Assembly: GCA_963802205.1 (NCBI GenBank)
Contig: CAWDHW010000011.1
Span: 75,564-139,563 of the forward strand
Source: DYRB01 sp963802205
GTDB lineage: Bacteria > Pseudomonadota > Gammaproteobacteria > Chromatiales > Chromatiaceae
Direction: 5' to 3'
DNA: 64,000 nt
The notes under the pieces were generated by a model. That model was given only the letters and a program-made list of their open reading frames with translations, was not told the DNA's origin and ran no database searches. Both the position numbers and the translations under genes were made by a program. This document shows, piece after piece, positions 54,331 through 64,000 of this stretch (its first letter is position 1; every line of letters begins with the position of its first letter).

Positions 54331-54804
54331 TCAGGCCGCGGAGCCATCCCCCGCGATCAGCCCGCGCACCCGCTCCAGCATGGGGACCACGGCGGCCTGG
54401 GCGGTGGGACTGAGGTCATAGAGGCCATAGTCAAAGGCGTCTGCGGCCAGGGTTACCAGCCAGGCCTCGGGGCTACGTTGGTAGAGGGCCTCGCACCAGG
54501 CCAGCAGTTCTCTCGGGTCGAGGAAGTGGGCCATGGTGGAGACCGCGCTAGCATCCGGCTCCAGAGGCCGGCAGCGCAGCTCTCCGGGGGTGCCACCCGT
54601 CGCGGCGTCGAGGAAGATCACCAGGTCCGCGGCGACCATGTCCGGTACCAGTTCCGCGGTGAGGACGTGGCGGCTGATCACCTGGACATGCCCCGGGACC
54701 CCCTCGGCCTCCAGGCGATCCGCCACCAATGGGCCTATGGCGTCATCGCCCCGGATGGGGCTGCCGTAGCCGATGACCAGGGCGCGGCGAGGGGCGTCTC
54801 GCAC
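54331..54804 (-). CDS. Hydrogenase maturation protease (HoxW/HyaD family)
   Basis: 157 residues from GTG at 54804, 7 bp after the hoxH stop. The family N-terminus ALVIGYGSPIRGDDAIGPLV holds the metal-binding acidic residue; FLDAATGG and VSTMAHFLDPRELLAW follow. Such proteases remove the C-terminal peptide of the hydrogenase large subunit after nickel insertion. Its partner is almost certainly the upstream hoxH-like product. Confidence 0.9.
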   Translation of the reverse strand: MRDAPRRALVIGYGSPIRGDDAIGPLVADRLEAEGVPGHVQVISRHVLTAELVPDMVAADLVIFLDAATGGTPGELRCRPLEPDASAVSTMAHFLDPRELLAWCEALYQRSPEAWLVTLAADAFDYGLYDLSPTAQAAVVPMLERVRGLIAGDGSAA

Positions 54805-54811
54805 CTTCGAT

Positions 54812-56242
54812 TCAGCCGCGGCTCAGGGTGTCCAGAACCCGGCCTTGGGCGTCTTGCAGGTCGATACGCAGCGGCATCTGCCCGAAGGCGTGGGAGGCGC
54901 AGGACAGGCAGGGGTCGAAGCAGCGGATCACCGCCTCCACCCGGTTGAGCATCCCCTCCTGGAGGTTGTTGCCGTCCACATAGGCATCGGCGACCTGTTT
55001 GATGCCCTGGTTCATGGCCAGATTATTGTGGCCGGTGGCGATGATGAGATTGACCCAGGTGATGAGCCCGTCGTCGTCGATCTTGTAGTGGTGCATCAGG
55101 GTCCCGCGCGGTGCCTCGGACACGCCGATGCCCTCGTAACGGTTGCTGCGGGCCCGGGAACGCACCCGCGGGTTCAGGATGTCCGGGTCCTTGAGCAGAC
55201 GCTCCATGGACTCCAGGGCAAAGATGATCTCCACCAACCGCGCATAGTGGTAGTGGAAGCTGCTTTGTACCGGCGCGGCCTCCTGCAACATGCGGAACTC
55301 CATCAGGGCCACGTCGGCGTAGGGGGTGCCGCAGGCATCGGCGTTGTTGAGCCGGGCCAATGGGCCAACGCGATAGACACCCTGCGGGTAGCCCATGGGC
55401 TTGTAGTAGGGGAACTTCATGTAGGAGAAGTCCTCCACCGCCTCGCCCACCACCCGCTGGTACTCGTGGGGTGGGATCATGTCCTCGACGATGCGTCCCT
55501 TGGCGTCCTTGATGCGCAGGAAGCCGTCGTAGTGCTCCAGATTGCCCTTCGGACTCACCAGGCTCAGGAACAGGGTGGGCGCGTTGCCGAAGTGGCTGGC
55601 CTCGTCGGCGAACTTGGGCACCAGGGTCTTGAAGAAGGCGTAAGTCCGCTTGGCGATCTCCAGCCCCTCGGGCATGAGGGCCAACATGGCCTGACGCTTG
55701 TCCTCTGTCAGGGCCTCGTTGACCCCGCCGGGGACCACCCAGGTCGGGTGGATCTTCTTGCCGCCCAGGGTCTCGATGATGGTCTGGCCGATCTGGCGCA
55801 GGCGGATGCCATCGCGGGCGAGGGCCGGGGCCTGGGCCATGACCCCGAAGATGTTGCGCCGGGCCGGGTCGGAGTCCCAGCCGAGCAGCAGGTCCGGGGA
55901 GGACAGGTGGAAGAAGGACAGGGCGTGAGACTGGGTGAGCTGGGCCAGGTTCATGATCCGCCGCAGCTTCTCGGCGGTGGGCGGAATGCTGACCCGCAGC
56001 AGGTAGTCGCACGCCTTGTTGGACGCCAGCAGGTGGCTCACCGGGCAGATGCCGCAGGTGCGGGCGGTGAGCGCCGGCATCTCGCGATAGGGGCGGCCTT
56101 CGCAGAACTTCTCGAAGCCGCGGAATTGGGTCAGGTGGAAGCGGGCCTGCCCGACGCTGCCAGCCTCATCCAGTTGCAGGGTGATGCGGGCGTGACCCTC
56201 GATGCGGGTCACGGGCTCGATGGTAATGGTCCGACTGCTCAT
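54812..56242 (-). CDS. hoxH: [NiFe] hydrogenase large subunit, HoxH-like
   Basis: 476 residues. The nickel-ligand motifs are RTCGICPVSH (Cys63, 66) and DPCLSCASH (Cys445, 448). The C-terminal AFGQMPLRIDLQ extension after His451 is the part cleaved during maturation. Sequence blocks such as HLTQFRGFEKFCEGRPYREM are typical of bidirectional NAD-linked HoxH. The usual hoxEFUY genes are not adjacent: upstream lies a CBS-domain gene and then a non-coding stretch. The electron-transfer partners must be encoded elsewhere, or the complex is unusual. Confidence 0.88.
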   Translation of the reverse strand: MSSRTITIEPVTRIEGHARITLQLDEAGSVGQARFHLTQFRGFEKFCEGRPYREMPALTARTCGICPVSHLLASNKACDYLLRVSIPPTAEKLRRIMNLAQLTQSHALSFFHLSSPDLLLGWDSDPARRNIFGVMAQAPALARDGIRLRQIGQTIIETLGGKKIHPTWVVPGGVNEALTEDKRQAMLALMPEGLEIAKRTYAFFKTLVPKFADEASHFGNAPTLFLSLVSPKGNLEHYDGFLRIKDAKGRIVEDMIPPHEYQRVVGEAVEDFSYMKFPYYKPMGYPQGVYRVGPLARLNNADACGTPYADVALMEFRMLQEAAPVQSSFHYHYARLVEIIFALESMERLLKDPDILNPRVRSRARSNRYEGIGVSEAPRGTLMHHYKIDDDGLITWVNLIIATGHNNLAMNQGIKQVADAYVDGNNLQEGMLNRVEAVIRCFDPCLSCASHAFGQMPLRIDLQDAQGRVLDTLSRG

Positions 56243-56289
56243 GGGCGCGTCACCGTGTTGGACTGGAATAGGGACCGGCGCGGCCGCCG

Positions 56290-56718
56290 CTACCCGTTGA
56301 TGTAGCGGACCAGGTGCTCGATGAGGGCCTCCTGCTCCTCGATGATCACCTTGACCAGGTCGCCGATGGAGACAAGGCCGGTGAGGGTCTCGCCCTCCAT
56401 GACCGGCAGGTGACGGACCCGCATCTCGGTCATGATAGTCATACACTCCTGTACCGTCTGGTCCGGGCCGACACAGGCGACCCTGGTGGTCATGATCTCC
56501 GCCACCGGGGTGTCTCGCGACTTGCGCCCTTGCAGTGCCACGTTGCGGGCATAGTCGCGCTCGGAGAGGAGCCCCACCACTGCTGGGCCCTGGGTCACCA
56601 CGAGGGCCCCGATGCCCTTGTCGGCCATCAGGGCCAGGGCGTCATAAACGCTAGTCTCTGGCCCTATGGTCCAGACCTCGCGGCCTTTGCCTTGCAGTAC
56701 CTGTCGCACGGTTTGCAT
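56290..56718 (-). CDS. CBS-domain pair protein
   Basis: 142 residues made almost wholly of two CBS motifs: TSVYDALALMADKGIGALVV (about 22-41) and QTVQECMTIMTEMRVRHLPV (about 87-106), with VGLLSERDYARNV and TGLVSIGDLVKVIIEEQ closing each. Such proteins sense adenine nucleotides or regulate partners. It lies 47 bp upstream of hoxH on the same strand, so it could be expressed with the hydrogenase. Confidence 0.88.
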   Translation of the reverse strand: MQTVRQVLQGKGREVWTIGPETSVYDALALMADKGIGALVVTQGPAVVGLLSERDYARNVALQGRKSRDTPVAEIMTTRVACVGPDQTVQECMTIMTEMRVRHLPVMEGETLTGLVSIGDLVKVIIEEQEALIEHLVRYING

Positions 56719-57062
56719 TTCGAGTCCTCCGGTCTTTGGTATGGGGCGGCTTCCCTGCAGTTGGGTCCTTGGGATGTGGCGATGGGTTACTAGGGCCAGC
56801 GTGGATAGGGCTAGGGTCCGGTGCCACGACCTTGGGGCCAGATCGCTGTACCTTGCACGGGCTCGGCCTTGGCCTGGAGGCCGGACGGCACGCTGTTCAT
56901 CGTGCCCCTAGAGTGGAACGGACGGTTAGGCCTGTCAACCAAAGGCAGGCCCCGGTCGTGGGCCCGGGCCGCCGATACCATGTCGGCAGCGCATCACGCC
57001 GGGCGCTGCATTGCGCAGGTTCAGGCGTCAACCCCCTGCGCACCCTTTGGGAATCGTAAACC
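56719..57062. other. Intergenic region between the CBS gene and the carbonic anhydrase remnant
   Basis: 344 bases between divergent units. It should contain the promoter of the CBS-hoxH operon on the minus strand. No reliable gene, repeat or terminator was recognised. Confidence 0.45.
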
Positions 57063-57240
57063 ATGCCCCGCAAGTCCCTTCTGCTCTGTGTCTGTTCGCT
57101 GTCAGTGGGGCCTTGGCATCGGGCCCACATGGGGAGTGTGCGGGTCTCCATGGTCCGGCGCATCGGGCGGGGATGGCCCGGGACTTTGCTGCCTGTGATC
57201 TCGGTAAGGAACAGGCGCCCATCGACATCCGCCACTGAGA
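57063..57240 (+). pseudogene. Alpha-carbonic anhydrase N-terminal remnant
   Basis: Starts MPRKSLLLCVCSLSVG, a signal-peptide-like segment, then changes frame near 57105 to read ALASGPHGECAGLHGPAHRA and MARDFAACDLGKEQAPIDIR before a stop. The last part matches the alpha-type carbonic anhydrase start (GxEHWG..DFAAC..GKEQSPIDI), but the Trp residues are altered and the catalytic zinc-histidine region is absent. It looks like the decayed 5' end of a periplasmic carbonic anhydrase gene, cut 120 bp before glk. Confidence 0.6.
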
Positions 57241-57358
57241 CCTGCCCGGACGCCGGGCCCCGCTGCAAGTCGCAGCAGATCCGGCGCGCTGCTATGATCC
57301 CGAGCGTCTAAGGGCGGGTGCGCGAGGCGCATCGGCCAGGCTGGGTAAGGGGGCTGAG

Positions 57359-58336
57359 ATGCGGGTGCTGGTGGGCGACATTGGCGGGACCAAGACCGGG
57401 TTGGCGGTGGCGCAGACCATCGGCGACAAGGTACAGCTCGACCATGAGCGGCGTTACCCCAGCCGCGATTACGCGTCTTTCGACGCGTTGCTGAGGCATT
57501 ATTGCGACGACACAGGGGCGACCTGCGATGTCGCCGCCCTGGCCATCGCCGGGCCTGTGAAGGACGGGCGCAGTCGCACCACCAATCTGCCTTGGGATGT
57601 GGACGCCCTGGGTATCCGGAAAGGGTTTGGGCTGCGGGCCGTGCGCCTGCTCAACGACCTGGAGGCGGTGGCCTGGGGCGTATCGGCACTGGGCACGGAC
57701 GAACTGGCGGTGCTTCACCCGGGCGACCCCCGCAGTTGCGGCAATGTCTGTGTGGTGGCTGCCGGGACCGGGCTTGGCGAGGCAGGGATGTACTGGGATG
57801 GCGAACGTCATCACCCCTTCGCCACCGAAGGCGGTCACACCGACTTCGCCCCGACGGACGAGGTCGAGTTTGCCCTGCTCCAGTTCCTCCAGCGCGCCTA
57901 CAAGCGGGTGAGTTGGGAGCGGGTCGCCTCGGGGACGGGGATCGTCAACCTCCATGCCTTCCTGCTGGAGTGGCGCCGGGCCCAGCCCCCTGCCTGGTTG
58001 CGGGAGGAGATGGCCGCCGGCGACCCCTCAGCGGCCGTTGCAAGGGCCGCTACCGAGGCCAAGTGCCCGATCTGCGTCGAGGCCATGGACCTGTTCGCCC
58101 GGCTCTACGGGCGGGAGGCCGGTAATATGGCGCTGAAGCACTTGGCACTGGGAGGCGTCTACCTCGGGGGTGGCGTTGCCCCGAAGAACCTGGACCTGCT
58201 GCGCGAACGGGGTTTCGTCGCTGCCTTTCTCGACAAGGGGCGTATGCGCCCGGTGATGGAGCAGATCCCGGTGTGGGTGATCCTGGAGCAGCGGACCCCC
58301 TTGTTCGGTGCGGCGCGTTTCATGGCCGGGGGATAA
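57359..58336 (+). CDS. glk: Glucokinase
   Basis: 325 residues, the Glk family. The ATP-binding start is VLVGDIGGTKTGLAVA, the catalytic aspartate is in RLLNDLEAVAWG, and VAAGTGLGEAGM and TEGGHTDFAP follow. It phosphorylates glucose, perhaps released from storage glucan by the GH57-type enzymes. AAGGGGG precedes the ATG. Confidence 0.94.
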   Translation: MRVLVGDIGGTKTGLAVAQTIGDKVQLDHERRYPSRDYASFDALLRHYCDDTGATCDVAALAIAGPVKDGRSRTTNLPWDVDALGIRKGFGLRAVRLLNDLEAVAWGVSALGTDELAVLHPGDPRSCGNVCVVAAGTGLGEAGMYWDGERHHPFATEGGHTDFAPTDEVEFALLQFLQRAYKRVSWERVASGTGIVNLHAFLLEWRRAQPPAWLREEMAAGDPSAAVARAATEAKCPICVEAMDLFARLYGREAGNMALKHLALGGVYLGGGVAPKNLDLLRERGFVAAFLDKGRMRPVMEQIPVWVILEQRTPLFGAARFMAGG

Positions 58337-58419
58337 GGCGGCCTGGCCTAAGGGCGCCAATCCGCCTGTGCCCCGCATCACCCAATAAACCTGTGCCCAC
58401 TCAAACCCCGGAACTGACC

Positions 58420-58617
58420 ATGACTATCCTCAAGATCATCGGCATGACTTGCCAGCATTGCGTGCGTGCCGCCACACAGGCCCTGGAGGCCGTCCCCGGG
58501 GTCACTGGGGTTCAGATCGACCTGGCCACCGGGCTTGCCCGGGTGGAAGGCGCAGCCGACCCAGCGGCCCTGATCGCCGCGGTCCAGAGCGCCGGCTACT
58601 CTGCCGAGCCAACCTGA
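58420..58617 (+). CDS. Heavy-metal-associated (HMA) chaperone-like protein
   Basis: 65 residues consisting of one HMA domain. The metal-binding motif is GMTCQHC (residues about 8-14). VPGVTGVQIDLATGLARVEG and the ending AVQSAGYSAE are typical. It may be a copper chaperone (CopZ-like), but no copper ATPase is nearby. Confidence 0.9.
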   Translation: MTILKIIGMTCQHCVRAATQALEAVPGVTGVQIDLATGLARVEGAADPAALIAAVQSAGYSAEPT

Positions 58618-58636
58618 GGGTCTTATGTAGCGGGAC

Positions 58637-60425
58637 ATGGCGATGCGTTTGTCACCTCCATTGCGACGGCGCAGGTTCGACGCGGCCTGCTTCCGGGTCT
58701 CGCTTGCTTTACTGCTGCTGGTCCTCGCCCCTGCGGTGCTGGCCGAACGGGTCGAGGTCAGTGTGGTGGGGCTGGCGGACGAGGAACAGGCCAATGTCCT
58801 GGCGTTGCTCGGGATCTATCAGGACCGCGGCGAGGACCTGACCGAGGCACGGTTGGCGGTCCTGCACCGCCAGGCACCGGACGACATTCGCGACGCCTTG
58901 GCCCCCTTCGGCCTCTACCGGGTGGAGGTCAAGGAGAGCTTGACCCCCCCCGCCAGCCCCGGGGGGGCCTGGGTCGCGACCTATACCGTTGACCCGGGGC
59001 CCGCGATCACCATCGGCTCGGTGGACTATCGGATTACCGGCGCAGGGGCCGATAACAAAAGGTTTCCAAAGGAATTTCCCCTAAAGGTCGGGGAGGTCCT
59101 GCTGCACTCGGCCTACGAGCAGGCCAAGGATGAGGTGCGCGGGATCGCCTCGGCGGAGGGCTATATCGAATACAAACTTGTCACCCACCAGGTCGTGGTC
59201 GATCCCACGACCTACAGCGCCCATGTCCAGTTCCACCTCGACACGGGTCCGCAGTTCTTCCTGGGTAAGGTGAGCTTCAAACAGGACCTGCTGGCGGACT
59301 CCTTCCTGCAGCGCTTCGTGCACTTCAAGTCAGGGGATGTCTACGACCCGGGGAGGCTCCTCACCCTCCAGGGCAGGCTGCTCGGCAGCGAGTACTACAG
59401 CAAGGTCGAGATCGTTCCGCAACTCGAACAGGCGGGCGAGGACCATGTGGTCCCCATCGACGTCGTGGCCACCCCGAACAACGCCAACAAGTACCGCGTG
59501 GGTGTGGGCTATGCCACCGACGTGGGGCCCAGGTTCAGCATGGACTACCGGCGCCGCTACATCGGCTCCTATGGCGATAAACTGAGCGCCGATCTGGTGG
59601 TGTCCCAGGCCATCCAGTCGATTTCAGCGGAGTACCGCGTCCCCATCGGTAATCCCACGCGGGACTACATCTACATCCGTCCTGAACTCAATGCCTACGA
59701 TACCGCGAGCAGTCAGAGGCAGCCTCTACAAGGTCGAGGCGGGCCACTCGGTGGTTATCGGGAGGGGGGTCCGGCGGACCATCGGTATCGACTACCGCTA
59801 CGAGGACTACACCGTCTCGGAGACGGACAAGGGCGTGACCAACGAACTGGTGCCTTACATCTCTCTGACATCGACCCAGGCCGACGACCCCATCTACACC
59901 ACCGACGGCTATCGCCTCAAGCTCAGCCTTCAGGGGGCGGTGGAGGGGCTGGTGTCCCAGGCGTCCTATCTGCGCGGGTTGGCCTCGGGCAAATGGATCA
60001 GGGCCTTCGCCACGGACTATCGGTTTCTGGCGCGGGCGGACCTTGGCGCGACCTGGGCGGACAACGTCCTCGATCTCCCCGCCAGCCGTCGTTTCTATGC
60101 CGGCGGCGATAACAGCATTCGCGGCTGGGGTTTCGATGCCCTGGGTCCCAATGACCCGGTCACCGATGCCACCGTCGGCGGCCGTTTCCTGGCGGTGGGC
60201 AGCCTGGAACTGGAGCGGCGCGTCTACAAGGACTGGAGTGCCGTGGTCTTCACGGACTTCGGTAATGCCTTCGACCCGGACTACGTCATGGAGTACGAGC
60301 AGAGCGTCGGTGCCGGGATCCACTGGAAGACGCCTGTGGGCCAGGTCCGGGTGGAGGTCGCCTATGCCATCACCAAGGACCCACCGGGCTTCCGGTTGCA
60401 CCTGATCCTGGGGCCGGATCTGTGA
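58637..60425 (+). CDS. tamA: TamA, outer-membrane assembly translocation protein (frameshifted)
   Basis: Omp85-family protein of about 595 residues, partner of TamB in outer-membrane protein and lipid transport. A signal peptide (SLALLLLVLAPAVLA) is followed by three POTRA domains (about 40-270) and a beta-barrel with YRVGVGYATDVGPRFSMDYR. A base is missing (or two are extra) near 59715-59721; after it the frame resumes as GSLYKVEAGHSVVIGRGVRR and continues to the barrel end with FYAGGDNSIRGWGFDALGP and FRLHLILGPDL. Confidence 0.92.
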
Positions 60426-63262
60426 ACCACGCAGACCCTGAACTCCCGGGTGCGGCCCCGGCCCCCGGCGATCCGCCCCCCCCTGAGGTCGAGTCTCGGC
60501 CCCAGCCGGTTGCCAAGCCCCGGCGGCGCTGGTGGTTCTGGCTGCTGGCGATCCCGGTACAGCTCGTACTCCTGGTCATCCTGGCCCTGGTTGTGGTACT
60601 GGGCACCGAGACGGGGTTGCGCACGGCGCTGTCCTTGGCGGACGACCTGGCCCCGGGCCTGGTCCAGGTGGAGCAGGTCCAGGGGCGCATCGCCGGGGAT
60701 CTGCACCTGACTGGCCTGCGGCTTCGACTGCCGGACTTGCACCTCTCCGCCGAGGACCTGCACCTGCGCTGGCGTCCTTGGGGTGCCCTCACCGGGACCC
60801 TGCACATCGAATCCCTGGCCGCTAGGGACCTGCATATCGCCACCGCCCCAAGCCCTCCAGGCCCGAAGCCCCGGACCCTGCCGAGCCTGATCCTGCCCCT
60901 GGGGATCGAGATCGGCCAGGCCACGGTGGAGGGGCTGCGCATCAGCGAGCTGAGAGAGGACCCGCCGCCGCCCTTTGTCATCGACCGCATTGCGGTCGCC
61001 GCCGGGCTCAGCGCCGGCCGGTTGGATCTGCGCGAGCTGGCCCTGGACCTGCCGGAATTCAGGTTGCAGGCGCGTGCCCGGGGTCAGGGAGAACTGGTGG
61101 GCGACTATCCCCTGGGGCTCGATCTGGACTGGACCCTCACCCTCAGTTCCGACCCGCATCGAACAGGCGCCGTGTCGGAACCGCCCACTGTAAACGGGGC
61201 AGGGCGGATCAGTGGCGATCTGTCCCGACTGCGTCTCGAATACCGCGTCACCGGGGCCGTCGCGCTGGACCTCAGCGTCGATATCACCGGCGTCCTCTCG
61301 GCCCCTGCGTGGGACGGTCGTGTGGAACTCCACCGGATCGACCTGCCAGCCTTCGACACCGGGCTCCCGCCGGTGGATCTGCACGGTACCCTGGTGACCA
61401 CGGGGGATCGGGACCAGGCCAGTGTCAAGGGCCGTCTGGACGGGCAGGCACTCGGTGCGGCGGCGGACACCATCCCTGGCCACCTGGGGGCCGATCTGGA
61501 TCTCGCCTGGGCCGGGCAGACCCTGACCATCAGGGCCTTGCGGGTCCAGGAGGACAGTTCCGGGGGCTTCCTCACCGCCACCGGGACCCTTGATCGGGAG
61601 CAAGGCCGGATCGACCTCAAGGGGGACTGGGAGGGGCTGCGCTGGCCCCTCACCGGCACGGCCCAGGTGGAGGTTCGCCGTGGCAAGGTCAGCCTGACCG
61701 GCGTCCTGGACGCTTTCCATTATGACCTGACCACCGATGTCGCCGGGGCGGGCGTCCCTGCCACACACCTGGGCCTGATCGGCGACGGCAACCTCAAGTA
61801 CACAAACATCGCCAGCCTGGGCCTCGACAGTCTCGGCGGTCGTATCGAGGGTGGCGGCGAGGTGGCATGGGACCCAGCTCCGCGTTGGGACCTCAAGTTG
61901 ACGGCCAAGGACCTGGACCCCGCTCCCCTGGTGCCGGACCTCAAGGGCCGGGTGGGTTTCACCGTCACCAGTGCCGGGACCATGGATGGCTACGAAGTGC
62001 AGCTCCAGGCCATGACCGGGCCCGTGCCTGAACCGGCTGCAAAGCCCGCGGCCAAGGTTGGGACTGTGGCCAAGGCGGCTCCCGAGGCCCCCGCCGGGCC
62101 CACAGCACTGGTCCTGCCCGAGGCGACCCTGGCCCTGAGCGCCACCGGCGATCTCAAGTCTGTCCGTGTCTCGGCACTGCGCCTGGATGCCCTGGGCGGT
62201 CACGTCGAGGGCAAGGGGGAGGGCACCTGGGACCCCGGCCTGACCTGGAATGCCGAGCTGACCGCGGAGGGCATCGAACCCGGCCGCCAATGGTCCGAGT
62301 GGCCGGGCCGGCTGGGTGGGCGCCTGGCCAGCCGGGGGGCCATGACCGACGCGGGTGCGGATCTAACGGCCCAATTGGACGATCTCAAGGGTGAGCTGCG
62401 CGGCTATCCGGTCGCGGCCGCTGGGCAGGTCCGGATGGTCGGGACCGAGGTGACCATCGACGCCTTCGATGCCTCCTCCGGGCCCAGCAAGGTGTCGGCC
62501 AAGGGTCGTATCGGCGAGCGTCTGGACCTGACCTTTGCGGTGGATTCCCCCGACCTGGCCACCCTGCTGCCGGACGCACGCGGCAGCATCAAGGCCGACG
62601 GGAGCGTGCTCGGTGCTCGTGCGGCCCCCCAGGTCAAGGTCAAGCTCGACGCCCAGCGGGTGGCCGTGGGGGACCAAGGCGTGGCGAGCCTCACCGGACA
62701 GGCTGATGTCGGGCTCGGGGCGGGCGGGCGCTTCGATATTCGCCTGGACGGCCGTGACCTCGCCGCCGGGGGCTTGACCTGGAAGACCCTGGAGCTGCGC
62801 GGCGACGGGGCCATGCCCGACCACCGGCTGAGCCTGGTCCTCAAGGGGCAGGCCCTGTCGCTGGACCTCAAGGCCAGCGGTGCCCTCAAGTCCGACAACG
62901 CCTACCAGGGCAGCCTTGGGCAACTTGACCTCGACAGCGCCCAGTATGGTCGCTGGCGTCTGCAGAAGCCGGCCCAAGTGCTGGTGGCCCAGCCCAAGGT
63001 GACGGTGGGTCCCCTGTGCCTGCGCGAGGTCAAGGCCAGCAAGGGTGGCACTGGCAGCTCCGGGGGTTGTCTGGGTTTTGCCCAGGCTGCACCGGGGAAG
63101 TGGGAGGCGGATATCGACCTCGACCGCCTCGCCTTCGATCTCCTGGCGCCGTTCCTGCCCCCGGACCTGAGCCTGGCGGGCAGTGCCAGCCTCAAAGGCC
63201 GCTTCGCCGCGGACGGTCCCGTCCTCACCGGTACCGCGGCCCTCAACATCCCCAAGGGGAGC
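60422..63262 (+). CDS. tamB: TamB, inner-membrane translocation protein, truncated at a junction
   Basis: GTG start overlapping the tamA stop. One N-terminal membrane helix (WWFWLLAIPVQLVLLVILAL, about 38-57) is followed by long repeating beta-strands typical of AsmA/TamB proteins, for example GRIAGDLHLTGLRLRLPDLH. About 947 residues are readable up to TGTAALNIPKGS. There the sequence switches to an unrelated lower-GC region in another frame, so the conserved C-terminal DUF490 domain is missing. Either an assembly chimera or a real recombination. Confidence 0.88.
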
Positions 63263-64000
63263 ACAACCGCAATAATGCGCTCACGGTTACCAGCGGATAT
63301 TCGGGCGGGCTTATCAATAACAATACCGCCAACCTGAAATTCAACAATATGCCCGCGATAATACCGGTAAATATCTCTTATGGTGATAACACCTTTGCAG
63401 GTTCCTATCAGGAACAAAATATCGGAACTGTGGTCATACTGAATTTCGATCCACGGCATTCAGTTACCATGGGCAATGGAATGCAGTTCAACGAGACCCA
63501 GACCACCAACTGGACCGCGATTTCTGACTTCACCACTGCATCCAACCTGCGGTTCGTTGCTGAGGATGCGGCAACCCATACAATTCGCGGCAACCTCAGT
63601 TTCACCGAAAATCTGGATCTGACCGACCAGAATATCGGGACCGGCCTTGCTGCACTTGGCCAGAACCTGAATTTTGCATCGGCAGGCAACAGTATAGATC
63701 TGAATGTGGCAAGCGCCGCGATGAGCAATTTCAACAAGAAGGCAACGCTCACGGTTTACCCCACGGGATTTGCTTTTGCATCGGGTAATGATGTCAAAAT
63801 TACTGCGACTACCGATTCCGGTGCCTCTACGGTGATCTACAACAAGGGTGTGTGGAACCGGGCCGGCTTCGTGGCTGATGGTTCTGATATCACGGTAGGA
63901 AACGGATATATCGTTCTCCCGGTCCTGCACTTCAGCAAGTATGATTTCGACCAGGGGTCCGGTAGCAGCGGCGGCGGCAGCAGTGGCGGCAGTGGGGATA
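63262..64000 (+). CDS. Unrelated open frame at the window end (partial, possible surface protein)
   Basis: From about 63262 a single frame stays open for 246 codons to the window edge. It has no start of its own in view. The protein is rich in Asn, Thr, Gly and Ser with beta-strand-like text (LINNNTANLKFNNMPAIIP, LRFVAEDAATHTIRGNLS) and ends in a Gly/Ser linker (GSGSSGGGSSGGSGD). This suits a secreted or surface beta-solenoid protein. Its GC content is visibly lower than the flanking DNA. Family unknown. Confidence 0.6.

Noticed and set aside
60362..62290. Minus-strand open frame of about 640 codons opposite tamB
   Set aside because: Low-complexity Gly/Gln/Pro protein typical of antisense GC-rich frames; tamB on the plus strand is clearly the gene.

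Overview
The window is GC-rich gammaproteobacterial DNA, most likely from a purple sulfur bacterium (Chromatiaceae-like). The main evidence is a complete reverse-type dissimilatory sulfite reductase cluster in the order dsrABEFHCMKLJOPNRS (10.0-24.2 kb). Presence of dsrEFH and dsrL marks the sulfur-oxidising version of the pathway. Synteny elsewhere (dapA-bamC, ccmABCDEFGHI, tamAB, yjcH-actP) is also gammaproteobacterial. No photosynthesis gene, rRNA, tRNA or CRISPR array was seen.

Layout. 0-6.9 kb: end of dapA, bamC, a circularly permuted ATP-grasp protein, a DUF815 ATPase, ettA and mobB. 7.0-9.2 kb (minus strand): a four-gene set divergent from dsr, containing a cysteine-less DsrC homologue (RspA type), an orphan Cas6/Cmx6-like protein, a helical-repeat protein and a 72-residue protein. 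9.2-24.2 kb: dsr promoter region and the dsr cluster. 24.4-28.5 kb: a damaged toxin-antitoxin pair, a DUF4332 protein, a TPR protein and metG. 28.7-35.8 kb (minus): the cytochrome c maturation operon ccmABCDEFGHI. 36-44.7 kb: two GH57 glycoside hydrolase-family genes, a glutamine amidotransferase, tag, a rimK-like gene, a second DsrC-like gene, an rlmN-like gene and a DUF3597 gene. 44.9-49.9 kb (minus): an RND efflux pump, its adaptor and a TetR regulator. 50.3-53.9 kb (minus): serS and the acetate permease pair. 54.3-56.7 kb (minus): hydrogenase protease, hoxH-like large subunit and a CBS-domain protein. 56.7-63.3 kb (plus): a carbonic anhydrase remnant, glk, a metal-binding chaperone, tamA and tamB. 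63.26-64 kb: an abrupt change into unrelated, lower-GC coding sequence.

How the genes fit together. DsrEFH and DsrC relay sulfur to the DsrAB reductase, with DsrL as electron-accepting partner and DsrMKJOP as the membrane complex. DsrN makes the sirohaem amide. The Ccm system would mature the trihaem cytochrome DsrJ. A second DsrC-like protein and an RspA-type protein suggest extra sulfur-relay or regulatory roles.

Quality caveat. Several conserved genes (dsrL, dsrN, dsrS, ccmG, the second GH57 gene, tamA, an antitoxin) are broken by single-base indels while all downstream protein sequence is preserved. This looks more like consensus error in a draft assembly than real decay. The tamB junction near 63,260 may likewise be a chimeric join.
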